Source: Phycomyces blakesleeanus NRRL 1555(-) (Eukaryota > Mucoromycota > Mucoromycetes > Mucorales > Phycomycetaceae). Taken from it: 64,000 nt of DNA. Below the pieces are notes generated by a model. That model worked only from the letters and a program-made list of their open reading frames with translations. It did no database searches and was not told the DNA's origin. The stretch covers positions 2,402,269 through 2,466,268 of the forward strand of contig NW_017265136.1 of assembly GCF_001638985.1 (NCBI RefSeq), given 5' to 3'. How positions within the stretch are numbered: position 1 is the stretch's first letter; each line of letters starts with the position of its first letter. The translations under genes were made by a program, and so were the position numbers. Below, piece by piece: positions 13,763 through 26,555 of this stretch.

Positions 13763-14664
13763 CTTTATAGTCTTATCATTACTATTACTGTTATAAATAA
13801 ATAATACGTTTACTAATAGAAATAGTTCTAGAATCTAGTACATCTTTTTCAACCAGCTGTAGCTTGACTCCACCCAAATCATCAACAAATCAATCACACT
13901 GTGTTCAGATAACCCACGTAAAAAAGGTAAATTCATTGCCTAGTTACCGAATATTTGTACTGTTGCCATAGTTATTCTTTTGTTATTATTATATTTTCTA
14001 AAATAAATAAATACATGTATAGAAAATCAATGGGTTCATAGGCCTTTTTAACCGCACGCACCAACTCAGCCATATTATTATCTCAAGCACCTTGGTGCCT
14101 CCTGGGCTTTGTGAGGCCACTGATATTCTTGGAACTCAAAAGAAGGCAGTCTTGAAACTAACCTTGACCACGTTCAATTGCCCACCACAGTCTGATTTTA
14201 CATTTCACTGGTCCAACAAAACCCCTTACTATTTGTCGTCGTCATTTTCATCGTCTTCTGGTTCTTCTTCGTATTCTTCTTATCCTTCTGTATTAAAAAA
14301 GCCATCGGCAGACACAAAACTATCAAATTTATCAGATTCATTAGTAAGATCCCAATTGATCAAATGGGTGGATGAACAAGCAATTTTGGTAAGTTTTTCT
14401 TTTTTATATATATATAAACGAAAATAATGGTAAAACAAAAGAAAAAACTAACCGCAAAACAAATGTGTTTTTATATACACTTTTATATATATATATATAA
14501 ATATTAAAAAACAACACAATATATAAAATCCAAAATACACTACGCTACGCTACACTACACTACACCAATATAAACAACAGCCACCTCTCAAATCTGCTAG
14601 TGATCTCTTTCGATCCAAATTAAAGATCTATGTTGTCTATGACCGTAACTTGTTTCAACACTAA
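13020..14664 (+). CDS. Unrecognised spliced protein, 389 aa
   Basis: Five exons fit with correct phases: 13020-13497, 13567-13701, 13820-13926, 14023-14388, 14581-14664. The chosen ATG opens MPDLIYKPLAVNRQTPLP; an upstream ATG is followed by a stop in its frame. Residues about 60-90 form an Arg-Thr dipeptide array encoded by a CGCACC-type hexamer repeat, followed by Ser-Thr repeats. The middle is Pro/Ser-rich. The only globular-looking part is residues 235-310, containing KINGFIGLFNRTHQLSH and AVLKLTLTTFNCPPQ, and a short C-terminal segment KLKIYVVYDRNLFQH. I do not recognise the family and no function is proposed. Gene status rests on the chain of compatible introns and loss of coding signal outside the exons. 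Confidence 0.65.
13201..13290 (+). repeat. Coding hexamer array (Arg-Thr repeats)
   Basis: CGCACC/CGAACC hexamers followed by a CAGTAC array inside exon 1 of the 389-aa gene. Expansion or loss would change the protein by two residues per unit without a frameshift. Confidence 0.8.
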
Positions 14665-15094
14665 ATAATATCGCATTTTTTTATTGCCCATCTCAAATGT
14701 TGAGAATACTATATTTTCAAATCTTTAACAAAAGTATATGTCAAAGAGCATATAGATTTTTCCTTCTTTTTCTTCTTCTTTTTTTTTTTTTTTTTAAAAA
14801 AAAAATTCGTATCATAATAGATAAGGCTGGAACGAGGCAATTATTTGGTAGAGCACAAAACAGCAATAACTTCAAGAAACCAATGTATAGCAACAACGAG
14901 CTGTGGATCTTATATTATCTTGGAAGAGATACTGTAAAAGGGATGGAATCACTATAGTTATTTATTAGAGCAACTTGATTGATACAGCCCATTTCATTTT
15001 CCCATTAACAAAATAAATGACTATCAAAAGCCTCATTTTGCATCTAGTGACTCTTTTATTTAACCCTTTTACAAATATACGATTATTCTTATTA
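14665..15094. other. Spacer between the 389-aa gene and element C
   Basis: About 430 bp containing a T18-A9 homopolymer junction near 14780-14806 and no recognisable gene. Confidence 0.6.
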
Positions 15095-15764
15095 TTATTG
15101 TAGACAAACTTAATGCCACACTGTGAGCTGGCTATATAGTGAAGTTATAAGTTCAGCGACAAGAAAATGAATATCGGTAGAAGAACAGTCTTAAGAAAGA
15201 ACAAATTAAAGAGAGCTAGTAAACTACTTTGGGTCATTTTTACAGACACACCACCACTTCAAAGCTGATTTCAGTGAGCGATACCAAAACCAAACCCCGC
15301 CATGCCATAGTGAACTGAATGAACCACTTGACAAATCCCGAGAGCAGAAATTTGGGACAAAGTGTGAATTTGCCCATCAAATTAAGTGTACACTTTTGAC
15401 CAATTTACTATGTTATCGGGATATCGGGCTATCGTGATTCAGGATTATATTTTTGAATGAATGCCTCATTAGAAAATACACCTTGTCTACCTTACCAAGG
15501 AACACAAGTATAATAAGACAGCTCTCAAGTGTAATATAGTAGTACCAAAAACATTATTAATAATATTTTTTAAAGACAAATGTAAGATCAAAATCAAAAA
15601 GAGACAAAAACATAAAGATAGTATCAAAGTCAAATGAGATCAAAATTTATTGTTCAAAGATTTTTAAAAGGGGAATATAAGTTAAGTTAAATTAAATTAA
15701 GTGTACTAAGATATTCCAGGCCATGCTAGTCCAGTCGAGTCCAGTCGGTTCCAGTCAAGTCCAG

Positions 15765-16330
15765 TCGGTTTTTTTTTGGTCCATTTGATTTTTCTTTTGA
15801 TCTTTTTTTTTGTCCGTTTTTTTTTTCTTTTTTTTTTGTCCAGTCAATATAAGCAAAGAGTGATAGGAGGAGGAGGATTTTGGTGTTGAAAAATAATAAA
15901 GGGGATAATTTGGACTTTTTGTTTTTTTTCTTGTTTTTTTGATTCTTTTTTTGATTCTTTTTTTTTGTCCAGTCAATTTCACGGAATAGTAATAAGAGGA
16001 TGATTTTGATATTGAAAAGAATAAAAAAGATAATTTGGACTTTTGTTTTTTTTTTTTTTGCTTTTTTTTTGTCCAAACACAGCACACATAATAAAGGGAA
16101 TAATTTGGACTTTTTGATTTTTTTTTGTCCGAACACAGCACACATAGTAAAGGGGATAATTTGGACTTTTTGATTTTGATTTTTGATTTTGATTTTTTTT
16201 TTGATTTTTTTTTACTTCTTTTTTTTTGTCCAGTCAATTTCACATAATAGTAATAAGAGAAGGGGGTTTTGGTATTGCTCTTTTTGCTCTTTCTGTTTTT
16301 TTTTGAGCATTTTTTTTTTGTTTTTTGTTT
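15765..16330. repeat. Polypyrimidine tract with degenerate about 80-bp repeats (copy 1)
   Basis: Strand-asymmetric T-rich DNA in which GGATAATTTGGACTTTT, a T-run, TTGTCC, and either CAGTCAATTTCAC or AACACAGCACACAT recur several times. The same tract is at 21479-22045 and, inverted, at 33994-34560. The Lys-rich ORFs crossing it on the opposite strand are by-products of the A-richness. Confidence 0.75.
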
Positions 16331-16611
16331 TTGATCAAAGACTTCATTTGCTTTGTATGTATATATGTAAAAAGGGATTTCATACCTTGTCCTGATCCAG
16401 AGTCTTGTTCCAGTTCGCAGCTTTGCTTCAATCCAGGTCCAGGTTCCAATGCAGTGTTCTTCCGGTTTGTTCATCTTTTTTTTTTTTTTTGCTTTTTTTT
16501 TTTGCTTTTTTTGTTTGCTTTTTTTGTTTTTTTTTTTTGCTTTTTTTTTGCTTTTTTTGTTTTGTTTTTTTTTTTGCTTTTTTTTTTTTTTTTTTTTTTT
16601 TGAGAGAGAGG

Positions 16612-16875
16612 AGGGCTTAGTATATGCCTGTGTAATTTTTGGACAGGACTTAGTATAGGCCTCAGGGTCGGATTTCTTTTGATCCTTTTGGAGTGGAGGA
16701 CTTAATGTGCCTGATCATTTCTGATAGGTTTTGGTCTACGCCTCGGTTTTTGGATTTGATCCTTTAGGAGTGGAGGACTTAGTATATGCCTCGAGTTCGG
16801 ATTTCTTTTGATCCTTTTGGAGAGGAGGACTTAGTATATGCCCGTTTTTTTTACAGGACTTAGTATAGGCCTCGG
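16612..16875. repeat. ACTTAGTATA-type minisatellite (copy 1)
   Basis: Six imperfect units share a core GGACTTAGTATA(G/T)GCC, usually followed by a TTTTGATCCTTTTGGAG segment. Equivalent arrays lie at 22324-22590 and, inverted, at 33430-33695. Confidence 0.8.
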
Positions 16876-17084
16876 ATTTGGTTTTTGGTTTTTGGTTTTT
16901 CTTTTGGAACTTGCTTTTGGAACTTTGCATTGGACCCCTTCTTGGAAATCGACTTGGCCTTGAGACTTGGAGGTACAACCCAGATTTTGGACTTTGATAG
17001 AAATGCGCCTCTACTTTTGTATGTATATATGTATGTATATAAGTGTGTATATGTATGTTTGTATGTCTATGACTATGACTATGA

Positions 17085-17136
17085 CTATGTGTATGTGTAT
17101 GTGTGTATGTGTATGTGTGTATGTGTATGTGTGTGT

Positions 17137-17178
<42 letters not shown>
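17085..17178. repeat. (GT)n microsatellite with ATGTGT interruptions (copy 1)
   Basis: GTGTATGTGT grading into pure GT. Lengths and interruptions differ from the equivalents at 22797-22878 and 33157-33222, as expected for replication slippage after the copies formed. Confidence 0.9.
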
Positions 17179-17182
<4 letters not shown>

Positions 17183-17794
17183 AATAAATAGAAAAATAGA
17201 AATTGTGTGTGTTTGTGTGTGTGTGTGTGTATTTGTCTACTTCTCTAATTGTGTACTTCTCTATTTGTTTGTATATGTTTGTGTGCTAGGACTAGTACTA
17301 GAACAGTACTTGGACAGTGTTTGGACATTTGGACATTTGGACTTGGAAAAGACTTGGAATTGGACTTGGACTTGGACTTGGACATAGCAATGTACCTTGG
17401 CTTGACTATTTTGGAGATTGTACTAGTGACTATGGGGCTTGATCTGAGATAGAGAGATAATTGTAAGCATATTTTTTCTCTGGTAAATATTGTTCTGGTT
17501 GTTTTTTTTCTGCTTTTTCTTTTTTTTGTATCTTTTTTTTTTTCTTTTCATTTTCTTTTTATATTTTTTTTCTTTGTACTTCTTTTCTTTTTTGACTATC
17601 TATCTTGATTTGGCTTTGGATCTTGACAGTGACCTTGAGGGTCTCTGAAAAGCCTTTTTTTCTCTTGCGCGCATTTGGAGCCTGTATTGTAGCAATACAA
17701 AGAACAATTAGTCTATGTCTTGATATATTTCACCCTTTTCCCCGACACTTACATTAGCCTTTCTTGTAGGCCGGATTGATGTTTGCTCTGGCGC

Positions 17795-17985
17795 CTACTT
17801 TGGCCTTTCTTGTGGGCTGGTTTGCCCTTTTCTTCTGGCACATACTTTGGCCTTTCTTGTGGGGCTGGTTTGCCCTTTTCTTCTGGCACATACTTTGGCC
17901 TTTCTTGTGGGGCTGGTTTGCCCTTTTCTTCTGGCACATACTTTGGCCTTTCTTGTGGGCTGGTTTGCCCTTTCTCTGGTGCGCA
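17795..17985. repeat. 47/48-bp minisatellite, copy 1
   Basis: Four near-identical units of 47 or 48 bp share GGCACATACTTTGGCC and TTGTGGG(G)CTGG. The one-base length difference is a G4 versus G3 run in the unit. It shifts the reading frame between units, so no frame codes the same peptide throughout. The array is flanked on both sides by about 70-bp intron-like modules described under the inverted copy. Confidence 0.85.
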
Positions 17986-18289
17986 CTTGGAGCCTGCATT
18001 GTAACAATACAAAAACAATTAGATTATGTCTTGAGATAGTTTGGTCCTTTTCCCGACACTTACACTGGCCTGTCTTGTGGGCCGGATTGGTCTTTGCTCT
18101 GGCGCATACTTTGGCCTCTCTTATGGGCTGATGTGGCCTTTTTGCAGGCGCCCATGTTGGGCTTCTGGTGAGCCTTATCGGCTTTCGACGAGGTGTCTTG
18201 AGGACACAACATAGCCGACAATTTTGCGGCAGAAATGGAACCATCGGGTTCCCCGGCAGAAGCAACAGGAAGCAACAGGAAGCAAATGT

Positions 18290-18500
18290 CCGACCAGTGG
18301 GATAAATGTCTCCTACCAGTGAGATAAATGGACCCGCCAGTGGAAGTAAAACAGGCGGCTGGCAACTGGCAACCGGCAACCGGCAACCGACGGCTATATG
18401 AAAAGGTCCACTGGCGAGAGATAACAGGTCCACTGGTAGGAGGAAAGGGCCTACCAGTGGGAAGCAACAAACCCACTGGCAGAAAAGTCCCACTGGCGGA
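18290..18500. repeat. GC-rich island with inverted CCACTGG/CCAGTGG motifs (copy 1)
   Basis: CCACTGG and its reverse complement CCAGTGG occur about eight times in about 200 bp, separated by GGCAACC-type repeats and followed by GAAGCAACA and AAGCAACGGGA repeats. Many alternative hairpins are possible. GC content is visibly higher than in the flanks. Confidence 0.8.
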
Positions 18501-19005
18501 AGCAACAGACTAACAAAAAAAGCAACAAGCAACAGTACCTTTCATATAACATGGACCGCCGTGGAAGGCATCGGGAAGGAACAAGCAACGGGAGGGAACA
18601 AGCAACGGGAACTAACCCAAAAAAGATGGTACCAGCCGCGCCCACCAGAAGAGACGACAGAAAGCAACCAGTAATACACAGGAATACGGACAACGGGCTC
18701 ACACGCTACACGCGCGCTTGTGGACTTGCTCGATAGACCATGTTTGACCCGTGGATCTACTCCATCGGGCCCCTTTAAAAGAAAGAAAGAAAAAGAGAGA
18801 GCGGTCGGTCGTAAGAGTCCAAAATCGGCTCAACAAGCTTAACAAAATAATATTGCCAAGGCTTTATGAACGTCTTTTGAACTCTTACAGTCGCCTACTC
18901 CATAGGCTTTGATTAATTAGTATTCAAAGTTGCATAGCACATAACGTAAAAAAATCATATACTTATCTTAAAGTGATCTGGCTAGCCGTTCATAAGAAAA
19001 GAATC

Positions 19006-19215
19006 ATGGCTATCGGAAGACCCTCTTGGCTTCTGTGTATAAACGATGACCGGCCGGACATAAACCCATATATTACCAGAAGCTCTCCATCGTCTCCACC
19101 AGTAGACACGGCCAGTACAAAGAAAAAGGGAAAAAAGGAAACCCAAAAGACGCGAAAATTTTTCTCTAGTTATAAAAACAAAAATGGGGAGATGATGACG
19201 CCTCCCTCACTTTAG
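19006..19215 (+). CDS. Small conserved element C ORF (69 aa), copy 1
   Basis: ATG-initiated frame beginning MAIGRPSWLLCINDDRPD, then ITRSSPSSPPVDTASTKK and a Lys-rich stretch, ending MMTPPSL. It is intact in all three element C copies, and only one residue differs between copies (Gly in copy 1, Arg in the other two). The copies are so similar overall that an intact frame is weak evidence of selection. There is no recognised domain, signal peptide or membrane segment. It could be a first exon, but no downstream exon was found. Confidence 0.3.
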   Translation: MAIGRPSWLLCINDDRPDINPYITRSSPSSPPVDTASTKKKGKKETQKTRKFFSSYKNKNGEMMTPPSL

Positions 19216-20856
19216 TCCAATAAAATTCATTGAAAGTATACATCAATCAAAAGATTGGGGGAGATAGGGGGAGGAGGATGGATGGATGCATCCTGTGTGG
19301 TGTTGGTCACGTTGATCATTTGTTTTTGTCACTACAAATACTTTTCAGAGAAAGTACCTGATTATAATATTGTATATACACAAGCTAAAAAATGAAAACA
19401 GAAAGCCTTTTTAAAATATAGCACTGGTCTTGCTTTCCAACTCTTACACTCAGTACCTATATGCTTACTTTTTGCAGTGCTATGTTGTAGTATCCTTTAA
19501 ATGTATCTACTGTTTCATAAAGGCCAGGCCTTGAAAGGCGTTTTCGGAAAAATTAAGACCGTCCTGATATAAAAGATAAGGGGGGGAGTCATGCAAATAT
19601 ACAGGCTAAGTACAAACAAGGAAACCAAATATATATACATTTATACAGGTATGTATCACACGTTTCATATTTTCTCTCACCCTATTTGCTTCCTTTCAAA
19701 GGTTACCAAGTTACTTATGAAGTTAATAAAGCAAGCACACCAAGACAAGAGGTGTTTGGTAAAGAATACAAAACATACAAGACATAAAAAATGGCTATAG
19801 TTATTTGGCTTATTATTTATAAAAAAAATTGAATAATTTTAATAGTGTGCTTCTGTTAATCAAACAAGTCTAAGAGTACGCCTAATCGTAGCACTTTCAC
19901 GTGAATTGATAAATCCCTTTATAAAAAATATATTTTTCTTAAGTTAAAGAGTGCTTTATACTGCTACTCTCGAATCGACTCTTTTACATATTCAGTATAT
20001 AAAGTCTCTTTATATCTCTTACTAGGCTTCTTTTATTTACCCTATATGTATTAGATTAATGTACTCTAAGCAATAGGCAGCACTATAGATTGTGTATTGA
20101 ATAATGCAATTTATTTTTGTAATAAAAATAAAGAGATAAATATGCACTTTTAATAACAATATATATCATACATATAGTATGACAATATTATCTGAAATCC
20201 TCAAGCCTCTTATAACTTACAAAATAAAGTCTAAAGGCTACTGCTTTAATATATTATGCCTTTTGCAAATGTAATTTTAAGCAGACACGAAAGTAATTTT
20301 TATTTTGTGCATGTATAAAAGGCAAGTGGTCATCTTTTATTTATTCTTCCTTAAATAAAAGAGGTTGGTTATAAAATTGAACAATGCTTTTGCGACAACA
20401 CTTCATAGTTTTCTGCTAACAATATTAGCTCATAAATATTACTAGCTGTATTTTACTCGAGTAAAAACATTGTGACGATGAGTATTAGTCTCTTGGATCT
20501 CACGCGTGCAGATACCTGGGAATTCTAGTACAAAAATTATACAATAAAGAGTAAATAATAAGAGAGAAAGAAAAATATAACTACCACAAAGTATCGACTT
20601 GATTTGGGAGCACAAAGAAAGATGCATTGGCCAGTGTAGTTCTTATCCGTGATTATTGTTTTTTAAATGTGCCCAAGTAGGGCCAGTTTCTTATTTTTCC
20701 CATATTTTCCAATTAGGCACAGCAACGAAAGTTCAACCCAGAGCTAATTAAATAAAGTGTTGGTGTGGGTCGTTTTGAAGTGAACAGATAGAGGAGTTGG
20801 GACAGCTAGCTGGAGATGCTGTTGGCATATATGGGGTGACTATATTTCTATTTGTG

Positions 20857-21083
20857 GTTACTGAGGTATACGAATAAGATTTTAAAAGGGAACAATAGAT
20901 ACTGTGAGAGTGTTGTTTATTTAAGAAAGAAGATCATAGCTGTTTATACAGACATCTGGTTCCCTAATTTAAGATCTCCGTAGGTTAATGGTTGATTATC
21001 ACTGAAGCAGTGTGAAGTGTACGAGTGCCTGGTGCGTGTTACATTCCTGAGATGTGACCCTGCCAGATTCATTAGCAATGTAG
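20857..21083 (+). mobile_element. Solo LTR, subfamily B (truncated by assembly gap)
   Basis: Begins TGAGGTATACGAATAAG at 20862, directly after GTTAC. It matches the complete LTR at 26556-26834 until the N run begins. It contains the motif TACTGTGAGAGTGTT at 20900-20914. The start and the flanking GTTAC are the same as in copy 2, so the LTR was already present when element C was duplicated. Confidence 0.85.
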
Positions 21084-21183
21084 NNNNNNNNNNNNNNNNN
21101 NNNNNNNNNNNNNNNNNNNNNNNNNNNNNNNNNNNNNNNNNNNNNNNNNNNNNNNNNNNNNNNNNNNNNNNNNNNNNNNNNNN
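21084..21183. other. Assembly gap (100 N)
   Basis: Exactly 100 N between element C copy 1 and copy 2, the conventional length for a gap of unknown size. The sequence before it stops inside an LTR; the sequence after it resumes at the point equivalent to 15470. At least the end of the LTR, its duplicated target site and the first about 375 bp of copy 2 are missing. Confidence 0.97.
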
Positions 21184-22820
21184 TAGAAAATACACCTTGT
21201 CTACCTTACCAAGGAACACAAGTATAATAAGACAGCTCTCAAGTGTAATATAGTAGTACCAAAAACATTATTAATAATATTTTTTAAAGACAAATGTAAG
21301 ATCAAAATCAAAAAGAGACAAAAACATAAAGATAGTATCAAAGTCAAATGAGATCAAAATTTATTGTTCAAAGATTTTTAAAAGGGGAATATAAGTTAAG
21401 TTAAATTAAATTAAGTGTACTAAGATATTCCAGGCCATGCTAGTCCAGTCGAGTCCAGTCGGTTCCAGTCAAGTCCAGTCGGTTTTTTTTTGGTCCATTT
21501 GATTTTTCTTTTGATCTTTTTTTTTGTCCGTTTTTTTTTTCTTTTTTTTTTGTCCAGTCAATATAAGCAAAGAGTGATAGGAGGAGGAGGATTTTGGTGT
21601 TGAAAAATAATAAAGGGGATAATTTGGACTTTTTGTTTTTTTTCTTGTTTTTTTGATTCTTTTTTTGATTCTTTTTTTTTGTCCAGTCAATTTCACGGAA
21701 TAGTAATAAGAGGATGATTTTGATATTGAAAAGAATAAAAAAGATAATTTGGACTTTTGTTTTTTTTTTTTTTGCTTTTTTTTTGTCCAAACACAGCACA
21801 CATAATAAAGGGAATAATTTGGACTTTTTGATTTTTTTTTGTCCGAACACAGCACACATAGTAAAGGGGATAATTTGGACTTTTTGATTTTGATTTTTGA
21901 TTTTGATTTTTTTTTTGATTTTTTTTTACTTCTTTTTTTTTGTCCAGTCAATTTCACATAATAGTAATAAGAGAAGGGGGTTTTGGTATTGCTCTTTTTG
22001 CTCTTTCTGTTTTTTTTTGAGCATTTTTTTTTTGTTTTTTGTTTTTGATCAAAGACTTCATTTGCTTTGTATGTATATATGTAAAAAGGGATTTCATACC
22101 TTGTCCTGATCCAGAGTCTTGTTCCAGTTCGCAGCTTTGCTTCAATCCAGGTCCAGGTTCCAATGCAGTGTTCTTCCGGTTTGTTCATCTTTTTTTTTTT
22201 TTTTGCTTTTTTTTTTTGCTTTTTTTGTTTGCTTTTTTTGTTTTTTTTTTTTGCTTTTTTTTTGCTTTTTTTGTTTTGTTTTTTTTTTTGCTTTTTTTTT
22301 TTTTTTTTTTTTTGAGAGAGAGGAGGGCTTAGTATATGCCTGTGTAATTTTTGGACAGGACTTAGTATAGGCCTCAGGGTCGGATTTCTTTTGATCCTTT
22401 TGGAGTGGAGGACTTAATGTGCCTGATCATTTCTGATAGGTTTTGGTCTACGCCTCGGTTTTTGGATTTGATCCTTTAGGAGTGGAGGACTTAGTATATG
22501 CCTCGAGTTCGGATTTCTTTTGATCCTTTTGGAGAGGAGGACTTAGTATATGCCCGTTTTTTTTACAGGACTTAGTATAGGCCTCGGATTTGGTTTTTGG
22601 TTTTTGGTTTTTCTTTTGGAACTTGCTTTTGGAACTTTGCATTGGACCCCTTCTTGGAAATCGACTTGGCCTTGAGACTTGGAGGTACAACCCAGATTTT
22701 GGACTTTGATAGAAATGCGCCTCTACTTTTGTATGTATATATGTATGTATATAAGTGTGTATATGTATGTTTGTATGTCTATGACTATGACTATGACTAT
22801 GTGTATGTGTATGTGTGTGT

Positions 22821-22882
<62 letters not shown>

Positions 22883-23499
22883 AATAAATAGAAAAATAGA
22901 AATTGTGTGTGTTTGTGTGTGTGTGTGTATTTGTCTACTTCTCTAATTGTGTACTTCTCTATTTTTTTGTATATGTTTGTGTGCTAGGACTAGTACTAGA
23001 ACAGTACTTGGACAGTGTTTGGACATTTGGACATTTGGACTTGGAAAAGACTTGGAATTGGACTTGGACTTGGACTTGGACATAGCAATGTACCTTGGCT
23101 TGACTATTTTGGAGATTGTACTAGTGACTATGGGGCTTGATCTGAGATAGAGAGATAATTGTAAGCATATTTTTTCTCTGGTAAATATTGTTCTGGTTGT
23201 TTTTTTTTCTGCTTTTTCTTTTTTTGTATCTTTTTTTTTTCTTTTCATTTTCTTTTTATATTTTTTTTCTTTGTACTTCTTTTCTTTTTTGACTATCTAT
23301 CTTGATTTGGCTTTGAATCTTGACAGTGACCTTGAGGGTCTCTGAAAAGCCTTTTTTTCTCTTGCGCGCATTTGGAGCCTGTATTGTAGCAATACAAAGA
23401 ACAATTAGTCTATGTCTTGATATATTTCACCCTTTTCCCCGACACTTACATTAGCCTTTCTTGTAGGCCGGATTGATGTTTGCTCTGGCGCCTACTTTG

Positions 23500-23690
23500 G
23501 CCTTTCTTGCGGACCGGTTTGTCCTTTTTTCTGGCACATACTTTGGCCTTTCTTGTGGGGCGGTTTGCCCTTTTCTTCTGGCACATACTTTGGCCTTTCT
23601 TGTGGGCTGGTTTGCCCTTTTCTTCTGGCACATACTTTGGCCTTTCTTGTGGGCTGGTTTGCCCTTTCTCTGGTGCGCACTTGGAGCCTG
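23500..23690. repeat. 47/48-bp minisatellite, copy 2
   Basis: Same repeat family as 17795-17985 but with altered units: one carries GCGGACCGGTTTGTCC and another a single-base deletion in the G run. Confidence 0.8.
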
Positions 23691-24699
23691 CATTGTAACA
23701 ATACAAAAACAATTAGATTATGTCTTGAGATAGTTTGGTCCTTTTCCCGACACTTACATTGGCCTCTCTTGTGGGCCGGATTGGTCTTTGCTCTGGCGCA
23801 TACTTTGGCCTCTCTTATGGGCTGATGTGGCCTTTTTGCAGGCGCCCATGTTGGGCTTCTGGTGAGCCTTATCGGCTTTCGACGAGGTGTCTTGAGGACA
23901 CAACATAGCCGACAATTTTGCGGCAGAAATGGAACCATCGGGTTCCCCGGCAGAAGCAACAGGAAGCAACAGGAAGCAAATGTCCGACCAGTGGGATAAA
24001 TGTCTCCTACCAGTGAGATAAATGGACCCGCCAGTGGAAGTAAAACAGGCGGCTGGCAACTGGCAACCGGCAACCGGCAACCGACGGCTATATGAAAAGG
24101 TCCACTGGCGAGAGATAACAGGTCCACTGGTAGGAGGAAAGGGCCTACCAGTGGGAAGCAACAAACCCACTGGCAGAAAAGTCCCACTGGCGGAAGCAAC
24201 AGACTAACAAAAAAAGCAACAAGCAACAGTACCTTTCATATAACATGGACCGCCGTGGAAGGCATCGGGAAGGAACAAGCAACGGGAGGGAACAAGCAAC
24301 GGGAACTAACCCAAAAAAGATGGTACCAGCCGCGCCCACCAGAAGAGACGACAGAAAGCAACCAGTAATACACAGGAATACGGACAACGGGCTCACACGC
24401 TACACGCGCGCTTGTGGACTTGCTCGATAGACCATGTTTGACCCGTGGATCTACTCCATCGGGCCCCTTTAAAAGAAAGAAAGAAAAAGAGAGAGCGGTC
24501 GGTCGTAAGAGTCCAAAATCGGCTCAACAAGCTTAACAAAATAATATTGCCAAGGCTTTATGAACATCTTTTGAACTCTTACAGTCGCCTACTCCATAGG
24601 CTTTGATTAATTAGTATTCAAAGTTGCATAGCACATAACGTAAAAAAATCATATACTTATCTTAAAGTGATCTGGCTAGCCGTTCATAAGAAAAGAATC

Positions 24700-24909
24700 A
24701 TGGCTATCGGAAGACCCTCTTGGCTTCTGTGTATAAACGATGACCGGCCGGACATAAACCCATATATTACCAGAAGCTCTCCATCGTCTCCACCAGTAGA
24801 CACGGCCAGTACAAAGAAAAAGAGAAAAAAGGAAACCCAAAAGACGCGAAAATTTTTCTCTAGTTATAAAAACAAAAATGGGGAGATGATGACGCCTCCC
24901 TCACTTTAG
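24700..24909 (+). CDS. Small conserved element C ORF (69 aa), copy 2
   Basis: Same frame as 19006-19215 with one substitution (Arg for Gly in the KKKxKKE segment). Function unknown. Confidence 0.3.
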   Translation: MAIGRPSWLLCINDDRPDINPYITRSSPSSPPVDTASTKKKRKKETQKTRKFFSSYKNKNGEMMTPPSL

Positions 24910-26555
24910 TCCAATAAAATTCATTGAAAGTATACATCAATCAAAAGATTGGGGGAGATAGGGGGAGGAGGATGGATGGATGCATCCTGTGTGGTGTTGG
25001 TCACGTTGATCATTTGTTTTTGTCACTACAAATACTTTTCAGAGAAAGTACCTGATTATAATATTGTATATACACAAGCTAAAAAATGAAAACAGAAAGC
25101 CTTTTTAAAATATAGCACTGGTCTTGCTTTCCAACTCTTACACTCAGTACCTATATGCTTACTTTTTGCAGTGCTATGTTGTAGTATCCTTTAAATGTAT
25201 CTACTGTTTCATAAAGGCCAGGCCTTGAAAGGCGTTTTCGGAAAAATTAAGACCGTCCTGATATAAAAGATAAGGGGGGGAGTCATGCAAATAAACAGGC
25301 TAAGTACAAACAAGGAAACCAAATATATATACATTTATACAGGTATGTATCACACGTTTCATATTTTCTCTCACCCTATTTGCTTCCTTTCAAAGGTTAC
25401 CAAGTTACTTATGAAGTTAATAAAGCAAGCACACCAAGACAAGAGGTGTTTGGTAAAGAATACAAAACATACAAGACATAAAAAATGGCTATAGTTATTT
25501 GGCTTATTATTTTTAAAAAAAATTGAATAATTTTGATAGTGTGCTTCTGTTAATCAAACAAGTCTAAGAGTACGCCTAATCGTAGCACTTTCACGTGAAT
25601 TGATAAATCCCTTTATAAAAAATATATTTTTCTTAAGTTAAAGAGTGCTTTATACTGCTACTCTCGAATCGACTCTTTTACATATTCAGTATATAAAGTC
25701 TCTCTATATCTCTTACTAGGCTTCTTTTATTTACCCTATATGTATTAGATTAATGTACTCTAAGCAATAGGCAGCACTATAGATTGTGTATTGAATAATG
25801 CAATTTATTTTTGTAATAAAAATAAAGAGATAAATATGCACTTTTAATAACAATATATATCATACATATAGTATGACAATATTATCTGAAATCCTCAAGC
25901 CTCTTATAACTTACAAAATAAAGTCTAAAGGCTACTGCTTTAATATATTATGCCTTTTGCAAATGTAATTTTAAGCAGACACGAAAGTAATTTTTATTTT
26001 GTGCATGTATAAAAGGCAAGTGGTCATCTTTTATTTATTCTTCCTTAAATAAAAGAGGTTGGTTATAAAATTGAACAATGCTTTTGCGACAACACTTCAT
26101 AGTTTTCTGCTAACAATATTAGCTCATAAATATTACTAGCTGTATTTTACTCGAGTAAAAACATTGTGACGATGAGTATTAGTCTCTTGGATCTCACGCG
26201 TGCAGATACCTGGGAACTCTAGTACAAAAATTATACAATAAAGAGTAAATAATAAGAGAGAAAGAAAAATATAACTACCACAAAGTATCGACTTGATTTG
26301 GGAGCACAAAGAAAGATGCATTGGCCAGTGTAGTTCTTATCCGTGATTATTGTTTTTTAAATGTGCCCAAGTAGGGCCAGTTTCTTATTTTTCCCATATT
26401 TTCCAATTAGGCACAGCAACGAAAGTTCAACCCAGAGCCAATTAAATAAAGTGTTGGTGTGGGTCGTTTTGAAGTGAACAGATAGAGGAGTTGGGACAGC
26501 TAGCTGGAGATGCTGTTGGCATATATGGGGTGACTATATTTCTATTTGTGGTTAC

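Larger units (their letters stand above)
15095..21083 (+). mobile_element. Element C, copy 1 (direct), right end lost in gap
   Basis: This block is nearly identical to 21184-26834 and, reverse-complemented, to 29926-35213. The left boundary near 15095 is where similarity to the right edge of the inverted copy (35213) stops, beside a short ATT-trinucleotide run in both. Content from left to right: a diverged leader; a polypyrimidine block (15770-16330) with repeats of the form TTTGGACTTTT and TTGTCCAGTCAA; six ACTTAGTATA-type repeats; a (GT)n tract; a 47/48-bp minisatellite; a GC-rich hairpin island; a 69-aa ORF; an AT-rich tail; and a solo LTR. I see no transposase, RT or helicase, and no terminal inverted repeats could be confirmed. 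The element is therefore either non-autonomous or a large satellite-like duplication. Confidence 0.8.

Noticed and set aside
15726..16474. Minus-strand Lys-rich ORFs of 139-239 aa in the purine tract (also in copies 2 and 3)
   Set aside because: They translate A-rich tandem repeats, frames overlap each other, and indels between copies change them. No family features.
17795..18532. 245-aa ORF across the GC island on the minus strand
   Set aside because: Several overlapping frames on both strands are open because the island is GC-rich and repetitive. The frame crosses putative splice sites and its beginning is a hairpin repeat.
18490..18960. tRNA or Pol III gene in the element C GC island
   Set aside because: No convincing A and B boxes or cloverleaf could be drawn by eye.
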